Assembly: GCF_963576615.1 (NCBI RefSeq)
Contig: NC_088717.1
Coordinates: forward strand, 58,640,749-58,704,748
DNA length: 64,000 bases
DNA from: Watersipora subatra
Lineage: Eukaryota; Bryozoa; Gymnolaemata; Cheilostomatida; Watersiporidae
Direction: 5' to 3'
Shown here: positions 35,901-47,900 of the stretch, piece by piece
How positions within the stretch are numbered: position 1 is the stretch's first letter
Layout: every line of letters starts with the position of its first letter
Program-made: the position numbers and the translations under genes
Notes under the pieces: model-generated
The model's input: only the letters and a program-made list of their open reading frames with translations
What the model was told of the DNA's origin: nothing
The model's database searches: none

Positions 35901-38900
35901 TACATTTTATGTTAACCAGTGTGATTATATTGCTTATAGATACCATCTATAAGCAATATAATCACACTGGTTAACATAAGATGTAAAAAATACATCAAAG
36001 CAAATGCAGTGGAGTTGTTTTATCTTAACAACCTAAGGTTTCTTCATTTAATCTCTACAGCATGTAGTAATTTTAAATAAAACTTGTTAGCTTACCAAAG
36101 TGAATAATGTATATATTACCGCTTTTAAATGCTATAAATTATATATAATCTAACATAATAACAAACATTAAACAAAGATAACTTTTATGGAATGCAAATA
36201 GTGCACTAAATATTTGGGTAAAAAATGTATTTTGGGCATTTAAAAAATATGCTGAGCCATTATAATAAAATTATTTTCTTAACTGCAATACCAACAAAAT
36301 TAAAAAAATGTACTATAAACCATTCAGTCTTAGCGTAAACATATTGTTTATCATTTTAACATGTACTGTATATAATGGTAATATATGTTTATGAAGTTAA
36401 CATTTATTGTTTATAATGATAACACATATTGTCTGTAATGTTAACACATATTGTCTGTGATGTTATAACACCTACTATTTATAATGTTAACATAAACTGC
36501 TATAATGCTAACATAAAGTGTTTATAACGTTAACAAACAGTTTATAACGTTAACAAACAGTTTATAACGTTAACATAAACTGTCTCTAACGTTAGCATAA
36601 GCTGTTCATAATGCTAACAAACTATTTTTAATGTTAAAATATACTGTTTATAAAGTTAAAGTATATTGTTTACAATGTTAAGAATGGTTGCTGAGGAAGG
36701 TAGTACACCCTACTAATTTAGTTTTTACTAGTTTTAAAGACAGCTGAATCATTAATTCTCAAAGTTGCATCGTTTCATGAAGACGGAAGACATAGCTTGT
36801 CGGAGTTTTAAAGAAAAGCACCACCTTCTTAGACCTGCAGTCGCACAATCTGCCCGAAATGGTTTAAAACATGGTCTCTCATTGGCTGTAATGTAACTCA
36901 GATATCTCTAGCAAACTTCACACACCGCATGCACGGTTGTTCATAAGTTGATAATTTGTAACGAAGTGCATCCCATATATGAGTGCACCATAGCAGTTAT
37001 TGCACAATACTTGAGTATACTGTACAACATCAGGGCTATCCACTCAGTATCCTCTCTGCAATACAATGAGTCAGCCTAGCACATAGATATAGTAAACCCT
37101 AGATTGGTGAATAGCTATCAATACAATGGATTAAAAGTGAGGCCTATAATTGGCTGTTGTTTTCACGACGTTACGTCGTAGTGATGTGCATCGCAGCACG
37201 GTAGATACGAAAAGCCGAACGCGCTGAATGTATGGCGCCTTACAGTGCCTCGCGTTGCGTGTTCGCAACTCGAGTTGATCAACTCGAGTTGCACAACTCG
37301 AGTTGTGAACGCGCAACACGACTTTTCAAAAGTAAGGTGCAATATATTGGTATTACGGTAGCATAACCGTAGATATGGTTATATTAACGATGGTACATCA
37401 AGAGGCACCCGTTAGTTAATAGAAATTAAACTATGTGTACTGTAAAACTAGAACTAATAGCGAATTATTAGAATTATACTGTGCCGAGTTTGCAACTCGA
37501 GTTGTACTACTCGAGTTGCAGAACTCGAGTTGTACAACTCGAGTTTGTAAATATAACTCGAGTTGTACAACTCGAGTTGCACAACTCGAGTTCATCAAAA
37601 CCCAAGCCGAGTTCTTTCAACAGCAACTCGAGTTCAACATCTCATCATTTTATTTTCTCTAGCAATATTTTCTATATACGGAATTTATTTTGGTGCATCA
37701 TTAAACGCCGTTGAAATAATTTCTATGTTCATTTTCGGTGTTCATTCAGTTTCTTGTCAGATTCTAGAGAGATGACTCTTTTTTCTAATGAAAAAGAAGT
37801 TGCCCGGCTGGCTGCGAATTTCTTTTTCCCAAACAGGTTTACATACGGCAGTAAAATTTTGGCTCATGATTGGCGTTAGTAATTGAGTTTTAGTAATCAA
37901 AACTTACATCATTACATTAGAAATCAATAGTTATAATTAGAAAGGAACACAAAATTCTAAATAACGTAGCAAAACTGATGTTATCATTCAAAAAGTGCTG
38001 TTTAAACGTAAGAGGCGCTTACTTAAAACTCATTAATTAAAGCCATTTTGAATAAAATTTTGGAATTTTGTGTTCCTCTCTAATTATAACTATTGACTTT
38101 CAATGTAATGATGTAGGTTTTGATTACTAAAACTCAATTACTAAAGCCAATCATGAGCCAAAATTTTACTGCCGTATGTAAACCTGTTTGGGAAAAAAAA
38201 TTTTGCTGCTCGGTTCTCATATAGATTGTTTTTAGTTTGCTTTTTACATTCTACAATTGTTTTTGTCTCTTTAAATTTATAGAAATGAATATGTATACAT
38301 ATTTGAATTATTATTAAATTTCTGTAAATGAGACACCCCAATTACTCACTTTGCTTTCTTTACGAACCCGTGTTAATTTCGGTAGATACGAAAAGCCGAA
38401 CGCACTGAATGACCGAACAGACCGAATATTTTAAGAGTTGCCCTCTCGTGTGACTATTTGAGGATAAGGGTGCGTAACTCAAACTTCTATAAATAAAGAG
38501 CTCAATGAATTCCGTAGAAACATTTTAGAGGCTGTTGTTTATTTTCGCGCCAGTGAAGCACGCTGTGAATAAAAATATGACATTCAATTGAAGTATTTTT
38601 GCTGTCACTATTGTCCTATCAGTACTTGCCTCACCTTTGACAGATAAAAGTGAAATGCCTAGTAGAAGCAAAAGGTTTTATTTGTTCAGTAGTATCGTTA
38701 ACCATTGGTGAACCAGTAGCTAAATAACTAGCCAAAATTGTTTCTTTATTCAATTGGAAATGAATATATTTTTTTCTATATATAGTAATATTTATTATAA
38801 TTGTATAAAACATGCAATCAATATTATTTATAATAGATAATAATTGATTTATAGATAATAGTTGAGGGAGGGCAACTATCAAAAAGATGTTCGGTATGGC

Positions 38901-41900
38901 GAACATCTAATGTCATTAATGTAGTTTACATTAATGACATTTGTAGCATTATAAAGACATCGACAATAAGACTTTTTGCGGACGATGCCCTTCTTTATTG
39001 CCCGGTTAACAGCTTAGATAGTTCCCAAAAATTCCAGGAAGATTTGTTTTTGTTGGAAAGGTGGGCTGAGCATTGGGGTATGGTGTTTAACACTGATAAG
39101 TGTCAAATAGTCAGGTTTGGTAAGAACGGTCTTGATAGTTCTGTGGATTATTTTTTGGGAGGAATAGCGTTAGAGAATGTATCAGCTTTTAAATATCTTG
39201 GAGTTGAAATTACTAGTGATTTTAGTTGGGACTTGCAGATTGATTCGGTGACGGCAAAGGCTTCTCAGAGGTTGGGTATGATGAGGCATGTGCTTTTTAA
39301 GGCCCCCAGAAAGGTGAAGAGGGTTGCATACCTCACCTTGTGTAGACCTATAATGGAATATGCAGGTGAGGTATGGGACCCTCATTTAGTTAGGCAGATA
39401 ACATCGTTGGAGAATGTGCAGCGAAGGGCTGTGCGTTTTATTTCAGATTTGAGGGGAAAACAGAGTGTTACGGAAGCAAGGCAGTTTTTAGATCTAGAGC
39501 TGTTGGAGGCAAGGCGTAAGAATGCTCGCATGACATTGATGCTAGAAATTTTGACAAATGGCAAGCACAGTTCTTTTATTGATAGTTTTAAGCATTTACA
39601 AGATACAATTCATGATCATAATACAAGGTCAACAACTAACGGGGAACCCCCCGCCATTGAGTCAAATTCGAGTTTTTATCAATATAGTTTTATGCCCAGG
39701 ACTTCCCGCAACCTGCGAGGAAAGCCATGAAATTTTATCGAATTTTTGACAGACATTTTGAAGGCCTTCTTTTACCCGCGAGCGGGGTCTAAAGGCTCGA
39801 GTTTTACCTAGACCTAGACCTAGGCGCCTTACAGTGCCTCGCCTTGCGCGTTCACAACTCGAGTTGCCGTGTTGTACAACTCGGCCTGGGTTTTTGATGA
39901 ACTCGAGTTGCGTTACGCAAAACTAACACGGGTTCGTAAAGAAAGCAAAGTAATTGGGGTGTCTCATTTACAGAAATTTAATAATAATAATTTAAATATG
40001 TATACATATTTAAATTATATATATTGGCGAGATTTGCGCATATTCATTTCTATAAATTTAAAGAGACAAAAACAATTGTAGAATGTAAAAAGCAAACTAA
40101 AAACAATCTATATGAGAACCGAGCAGCAAAATTTTTTTCCCAAACAGGTTTACATACGGCAGTAAAATTTGGGCTCATGATTGGCTTTAGTAATTGAGTT
40201 TTAGTAATCAAAACCTACATCATTACATTGAAAGTCAATAGTTATAATTAGAGAGGAACACAAAATTCCAAAATTTTATTCAAAATGGCTTTAATTAATG
40301 AGTTCTAAGTGAGCGCCTCTTACGTTTAAACAGCACTTTTTGAATGATAACATCAGTTTTGCTACGTTATTTAGAATTTTGTGTTCCTTTCTAATTATAA
40401 CTATTGATTTCTAATGTAATGATGTAAGTTTTGGTTACTAAAACTCAATTACTAACGCCAATCATGAGCCAAAATTTTACTGCCGTATGTAAACCTGTTT
40501 GGGAAAAAGAAATTCGCAGCCAGCCGGGCAACTTCTTTTTCATTTGAAAAAAGGGTCATCTCTCTAGAATCTGACAAGAAACTGAATGAACACCGAAAAT
40601 GAACATAGAAATTATTTCAACGGCGTTTAATGATGCACCAAAATAAATTCCGTATATAGAAAATATTGCTAGAGAAAATAAAATGATGAGATGTTCTCAA
40701 GCCGAGTTGTTGAACTCGAGTTGCTGTTGAAAGAACTCGGCTTGGGTTTTGATGAACTCGAGTTGTGCAACTCGAGTAGTACAACTCGAGTTATATTTAC
40801 AAACTCGAGTTGTATAACTCGAGTTCTGCAACTCGAGTTGTACAACTCGAGTTGCAAACTCGGCACAGTATAATTCTAATAATTCGCTATTAGTTTTAGT
40901 TTTACAGTACACACATAGTTTAATTTCTATTAGCTAACGGGTGCCTCTTGATGTACCATCGTTAATATAACCATATCTACGGTTATGCTACCGTAATACC
41001 AATATATTGCACCTTACTTTTGAAAAGTCGTGTTGCGCGTTCACAACTCGAGTTGTGCAACTCGAGTTGATCAACTCGAGTTGCGAACACGCAACGCGAG
41101 GCACTGTAAGGCGCCATAGTTCGGTCTGTTCAGTCATTCAGTGCGTTCGGCTTTTTGTATCTACCGTGTTAATTTTGCGTAACGCAACTCGAGTTCATCA
41201 AAAACCCAGGCCGCGTTGTACAACACGGCAACTCGAGTTGTACAACTCGAGTTGTGAACGCGCAAGGCGAGGCACTGTAAGGCGCCATACTGAATGTCTG
41301 AACGGACCGAACATCTTTTTGGGAGTTGCCCTCCCTCAACTATTATCTATAAATAAATTATTATCTATTATAAATAATATTGATTGCATGTTTTATATAA
41401 TTATAATAAATATTACTATATATAAAAAAAATATATTTATTTTAAACTATTATTATAACTATTATTTTATTAAAAATTATTTTGTTAAAATTATTTTAAC
41501 TATTATCTATAAATAAATTATTATCTATTATAAATAATATTGATTGCATGTTTTATATAATTATAATAAATATTACTATATATAGAAAAAAATATATTTA
41601 TTTCCAATTGAATAAAGAAACAATTTTGGCTAGTTATTTAGCTACTGGTTCACCAATGGTTAACGATACTACTGAACAAATAAAACCTTTTGCTTCTACT
41701 AGGCATTTCCCTTTTATCTGTCAAAGGTAAGGCAAGTACTGATTGGACAATAGTGACAGCAAAAATACTTCAATTGAATATGTCATATTTTTATTCACAG
41801 CGTGCTTCACTGGCGCGAAAATAAACAACAGCCTCTAAAATGTTTCTACGGAATTCATTGAGCTCTTTATTTATAGAAGTTTGAGTTACGCACCCTTATC

Positions 41901-44900
41901 CTTAAATAGTCACACGAGAGGGCAACTCCCAAAATATTCGGTCTGTTCGGTCATTCAGTGCGTTCGGCTTTTTGTATCTACCGATCACAGCATCAAAGCC
42001 TTCAATTGAGCAATAAGTTTAGTAGTGGAAGCACGCTTGGCCTGCTAGTTTTTAAGTCATAAACGCAACAATAAGACCAAATTCTTAGTGAAATGTCATC
42101 AGAAGAGACCACAACACCCTAGGTATATCCTGAATTGCCCATAACAAGACAGAACTTCAACTCAAAACAAGAAGTTCTCAACAATATCATAAGCTATCTA
42201 TGCCGATTAAAGACACCAAGCTGAAAGCTGCTAGTGGAAAATAATAGGAAAATCATCATCATTTCGTCATTGGTTTTGAGTCAGCAGCCAAATCTGTACA
42301 TGGCATTGCTCAATATCTTTTGAGCAAATACCCTTACATCAACTACTTCCTAACCTTTAAGATCAACCAAGATCACATTGAGATTCTGTTTTCCACAATA
42401 CGATCTAAGGGTGGCTATAACAATAACCTGGATGTGCAGTGCTTTAAATCTGCACTTCGAGCACTGCTCATAAAAGCAGATATCACACCAAGTCCCAATG
42501 TTAACTGTACTGATCTGGATGTGAGCAGGGCTGAAAAAACTGGCCAACTCCTGCTACATTCTCTGGCTAGAAAGAAAAAGAAAGAAGAGACAAAAGCTAA
42601 GGAAGGTGAAGATGAGGAGTTCGGCGATGAGGATTGTTTTCTAACTCAAATGTGATGAGTGTATCAAGTTCTTGACAGATGTAGAAGTAGTGGGAAGTAG
42701 AAATAGTGATGACATAACCCTAATCTCAGTTGAAAACAGAGGAGGATTGGTGACCAGATTGATAGGCCGAATATGTATTGCTGCAGAAAGTGCCTACGTT
42801 CACACATGGAGAGCTATGGTATCACACAGAAAGCTTTTAAACAAGTAACATCACAGGCAATAACATATACGTCTTATTACATAACCTCAATCAAGGTTTT
42901 ACATGTACAGTGCATGCCAACAGTCTACTCAAAACTATAGTAAATTGCTATACTAAAATCAGAACACACTGCCGCTTCAAAGCAAGAATCTAGTTCAACC
43001 AACCTTAGACAAAAACTATCTCGTCTAGTTATTTTCAGTCATGTCTAATGGGTGTTTAATACAGTGGTCCAGAGTAACTGCTTCTAAATCTTGTTTGATT
43101 CATTAGTTTGTTATTAGTTTAATTTCTATTTGGTCACTCTTTGTATTATCAATGATATAAAAGCTTCTAAATCATTGGTATTATTCATTACCATGTGTGT
43201 AAAATTCTTGCCTTTCTCATCCAAAGTCATTACAGTCATACTTCGACTTGCGAGCTTAATTCGTTCAGAGACTGAGCTCGTATGTCAATTTACTCCCATG
43301 TTGGTGCAATTTATTTATATATAGAACAATTAAATATATATTGATTGGTTTCCATACTCTAAAAATGCAAATAAAACACTCAAAACAATATATTGTAACA
43401 GAAAGAACATGTTGGTTATTGTCCTAACTTACCACATCCTTTCAAAAAGCAACAAATAAAAAATAATGCAAGGAAATGTAATTAATTAGAATGTAAAATT
43501 TAATACATACAATAGCAGCTAACGCTAGCATTTACCAGAGAGGGAGAGATAAGTTATCCTTCATTACAACAGTTGACTTTGATAAATTTGGATTTTAAAA
43601 CTTTTAAAAAAATTCTCAAAAGACAAACTTAAAAGCAAACTTTAATCTTTAACTTAACGTAATTAAAATTTCTTCGGCGTTCATAGTTTTAAGTTTCTCG
43701 CTGGTTGGCTAATTTTTCTTTTGTTTCGCTCTCACGACCAGCCGGCCGTTTTAAGAGAAACCTATCTAAGGACGTTTGCCTTTGTCGCCCTGTCAACATG
43801 TTGCGATTAGAACAAACACAGGTGTCGTCACCAAGGGTTAATGCACGACCACTAGACAACTTGTCCGAATGTCTATTTTTTATAGTCTTGATAGATAGCA
43901 CCGGCCTTTTTACGTAGCATCGTTTCAGTTACGCAGTCACCGGCCAATTGTTTGTCTTTTATCTAAAGCCTGAGCAGTCTCTCCATCAGTGGCCGTGAAG
44001 ATCGCTGCGTCGTTTAGAAACTATGGTTAGTCCTTTTGCAATCTAAATGCCTTGAATATAATCCTTGTGTTTGATTTTTGTGGATGTATTTCTGTCATAT
44101 TGCTGAACTAGCTCAATCACGCATACATATTTTGCATATTTTTCAATAATTTTCCGTTTAATATCAATTGTTATTATTCGCTTTTTCTTTGCATTATCTA
44201 TCCTTTTACTGGCAAACTTTCGGTCTACGCACGGTACTTTTAATTCACATAATTCAGCACTGAAAATTGCGCACAAAAAACATGGTACAGAAGTATAATC
44301 TGAGCAGTTGAAAAATACAGAGTGATGCTGTTCTCATAAAACACCTCCGACATACTTGGCAACTGACTCATGTGCTCGTATCTCAAACATGGCTCGTATG
44401 TTAGTGCTAAAACTTGCTTAAAAGCTGGCTCGTATCTCAAGTTTCTCGTACGTTAGGGCACTCGTAAGTTGAAGTTTTACTGTATATAAGTTTAACATAT
44501 TTTCAATAAAATATGCAGTCTCAGATGCACAAACTATGGAAAAATTGAGCAGTTTTTAGTGCTAAGTCAATAGGAGTTAATAGATCAGCTGATTCGCTTT
44601 GCACATCACCATGACGTTGCGTCATGCTAATTATAGGCCTCACTTGTTTTGATTATTCGCATATCTAGGGTTTACTATATCTATGGCCTAGCACAACTAG
44701 TGCCTACGCTAGCATTATCCAAGGCAGATAATTACAATCTACAAAGATCAGAGGATTGAAAGAAGATGAACCATCTGATACCAGCAGCACGCCTCCCCGC
44801 TATCAAACATTCCTAGAATCCAATCTAGGTCACCCAGCTATCTAATCTAGGTCACGTAAGGAAGAAAGATAATGATCAAACATAAACAAGTGACGCTAGC

Positions 44901-47900
44901 TGAAACTTACCTGTGTCCAGTTTGTTGTTTCTATGATCGAGAATGTAGACTCCATGCCCCTTGCCGACATAGAGAGGAGATGGGTGAGCCAAGGCTAAAA
45001 ATCCTTCCCTGTCACCAAAATTCCAGTCTCTCCATTATTTCCTGTAAATAACACAACAGTCATCTTGCAAGAGTAAACAACATATACAGAGGGTTCTCAA
45101 CTTATAAAAGTTGGAACATAAATAAATTAATCAATGTGTGCTAAAAACTATCGTACTATAATAAAATTTAATACATAATATAAAAATGCTCAATTTAAAA
45201 AGAGAAAACAACTCCTTACTGCATGCATTAAAGTAAGTTTTAATAAGATGTACACAAGAAAGGGTGTATTACTGAAGCTGAGTCACACTACTGAAACTTA
45301 TAGACACAACCACAGCATATTCATAGGATGGAATAACGATGCTTAATGTCATTTTTTTAAATTGCTATGGGCCACTTTCAAAACCTCGGAACAGCATAAA
45401 TCGGACGGTCGTAACCCGATGAGTCCCTGTAAATGCGAGTTGGGGATTCTGTGAACCCTGGTTCAGCTAGCCATATGTTTAATCAACAAGGCAATAGCAA
45501 GAAAACTAATGTTACAAATTTTGCCTAACTACTGTTATTGTCTGTTAATATTTTTTGTTATTTAAAATTGCAATTGTTACATATTTTGTTTATCGATTTT
45601 TTAGTAATTAAAATACTAGTACACTCGGCATCTGAGGCTATATTTAGCCATGCAACTAGACACCTACACGGTGATAAGCGGGACAGGCACGCAGACACCG
45701 CTACTACGGTCATCACCGGGGGCAAAACACCTCAAAACAAAGTACTTCGTTATATAAGGAGATGCTATTCAGGTTTTTCCATTGGAATTGTTGCAATACT
45801 AACTACAAGTTGTTGTTCAAGCTCACAAAACATGCAAAGCGTTAGCGACAAGACTTTGAAAATGACCTCGTTGTGGGACGCGCACAGCCAAAACCTATAC
45901 TCAGATATAGACAGCTTATAGTTTTTACTTAAAACCTTTGAGATGCAGTTACCACAAAATAAGGTGTGTGTCAGCTTTCAGTATGACATTTTGTCCACTG
46001 ATAAATGAAGTTGGTGACGCTGATGACATGCTGACAACACGCATAGGCATCCTGTTACACAGCACATCCGCATCATGTCCAATGATTCAATTGTAAAAAA
46101 CTTATTAGATGCATAATGGAAGCTATTATACACCACATTCAAGCTTGACTGGGCAGACGGCAAAGCGAGTTTGGAAGAGATGCGCACGCACGCAGCATTT
46201 ATACCTGTTCAAACATTAGACTAGCTACTAACTGGGTGTGTCTAGACAGCCACTCCGCCACGTTTACTAGGAACGCCTTCCCATGATACAATTGAGTAGT
46301 ATGAACTGACCAGCCCAAAGAATCAGACGATTCAGGGTGAGAGTGTCCAGCTTCTAAGATGCCCTATTACACTAAATGAGGGTATTACCGACTTTTGCAA
46401 GAGCAAAGATAAATACGCCAGTGTAATCCTGAAGACACATCTTCGATGAGAACATTAGCAACTTTTCTGCTAATCTAGTTCAACATCCTCCCTCCCCTAT
46501 CTTAAATACGAGTTCTCCTAGTTTTTTAGACATTACATGCGTACCATACCAGCTCAAGCAAATTGAGATGACAGCAATATTTGCTAGCGCTACCCTACAA
46601 AGACTACAAATGTCAAAGATAAAAAAGCAAGCAGGTTATAAAAGATGTTTGCATAAAGCATCTCTTGGTCAAAATCCTGGGGTGCTTTCAGATTCCCAAT
46701 GCGTATCTTAGAGGTTTACGCATGTAAAATATCTATAAAATATCTATACAATATATGCATGTATCATTAAATGCAATATGCGGTGAGCTTTAGTTTCACC
46801 ATGCATGTATTCATAACCTTGGAGTTATCCATTTATATGTGAGCTTTTAGAGTAAGGTGAATGACGAAGTAAAATATTTTTAGCAGATACGGAAAAAGTT
46901 TCCTATAAAAAGGTTTTCATTGCCATAGCCTATAAACATCAAACTATTTATAAATATGAAGGTCATGGCTATTGAAGTTGCAATAACACGGACAGACCCC
47001 CACCCCCACCAGACATGTTATCATATGCCCTCATGTGCCCCAATCAAGGCACAACTACTCCTACTCCGTAACAATTTCGAGAAGTGAAATAGGAATCTGA
47101 ACGCCTCACTATACCCCAAGTTGACTATCCCTTGGCAAGCCCCAGCGAGAGCAGCCGGTATTCCAAGTAGGTAAGCAGCTATATGGTGCTAGCTTAAAAC
47201 TAAAGCTAGCACCATATAGCAAGCGCATTCACTTACCAAAAGTAAAAGACTCAAAGGTGTCAGGACAGCAGATGAAGAGACCAGGAGGCAGTCTCTTGGC
47301 AAAAGGCATGCACAAAGCCAGCTTGATGTCAAACATGCTATAGAGCCGGTTACCTGCGGGGAAAAGCATAACTCCTTGACAAGAATGTACTGAGAACTGG
47401 AATAGAAAACATTAAAGAAATTTGGAAAGAAATAACGTTATACACATAACTTAGGAGCGTGCTTAAAACTAACCACGGTAGAGCATGTACATTCCAAAAT
47501 ATAGATACACTAGCTGTGCTACCCGGCACTGTCCGGGTAATAAAAAGTCTTCAATCGGAATACTTGTATTTAACATATAACAACTTTGCCATTCTTACTT
47601 TCAAACTACATATTATGGGAGAAGTTTCATGACAAATTAATTACTAATGAAACTATTCAAACAGAACAATGTCGAATTGGCCAAAATTATCAATGCTGTG
47701 TGCAAAGTTTGACAGAGAAATATATGTCAGAACTTGCTAGGCATTCAAAATAATAACTTTTCTAGTTATACGAGTAAGTTAGCTCCGAGTTATTCAGTTC
47801 TTGATTCTAACATTTGGTAGTCGTCTGTGTTACATGTAAATACATTTGGTAGTCGTCTGTGTTACACGTAAATACATTTAGTAGTCGTCTGTGTTACATG

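Larger units (their letters stand above)
37199..41983 (+). mobile_element. Outer CGGTAGATAC transposon (A)
   Basis: The termini CGGTAGATACRAAAAGCCGA are inverted (37199 on, and to 41983) and flanked by ATCGCAGCA (37190-37198) and ATCACAGCA (41984-41992), a 9-bp duplication with one mismatch. Its left end type carries the CAACTCGAGTTG palindromes. Its right end type has GAGTTGCCCTC and GAGCTCTTTATTTATAG. A second copy (B) is nested inside in opposite orientation; without B and one duplication, A is about 1.99 kb. No transposase. A 9-bp duplication is usual for Mutator-type elements; the superfamily is inference. Confidence 0.8.
37082..44685 (+). mobile_element. P-element-like transposon shell with nested insertions
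   Basis: The termini CATAGATATAGTAAACCCTA (23 bp match, inverted at 44663-44685) are flanked by 8-bp GCCTAGCA at 37074-37081 and 44686-44693. A subterminal motif GTGAGGCCTATAATT also occurs inverted at both ends. A decayed P-element-type transposase C-terminus lies at about 42115-42848. The shell is interrupted by a foldback complex (37199-41983) and a Tigger derivative (43233-44482). Without these it is about 1.57 kb, so its own 5' coding part had already been deleted. P elements create 8-bp duplications and begin with CA, in agreement. Confidence 0.82.

Noticed and set aside
40669..40912. Open frames across the CTCGAG palindromes (QLEL/TRVVQLE repeats)
   Set aside because: They exist on both strands because the repeat is self-complementary. 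No coding support.
45400..45450. CCGATGAGTCCCTGTAAATGCGAG resembling a hammerhead ribozyme core
   Set aside because: The CTGATGA box is altered, the GAAA box is missing (CGAG) and no flanking stems close properly.
45538..45921. A 127-codon plus-strand frame within an FPGT intron
   Set aside because: Begins in AT-rich DNA, shows no recognisable domain and has no splice or poly(A) support.
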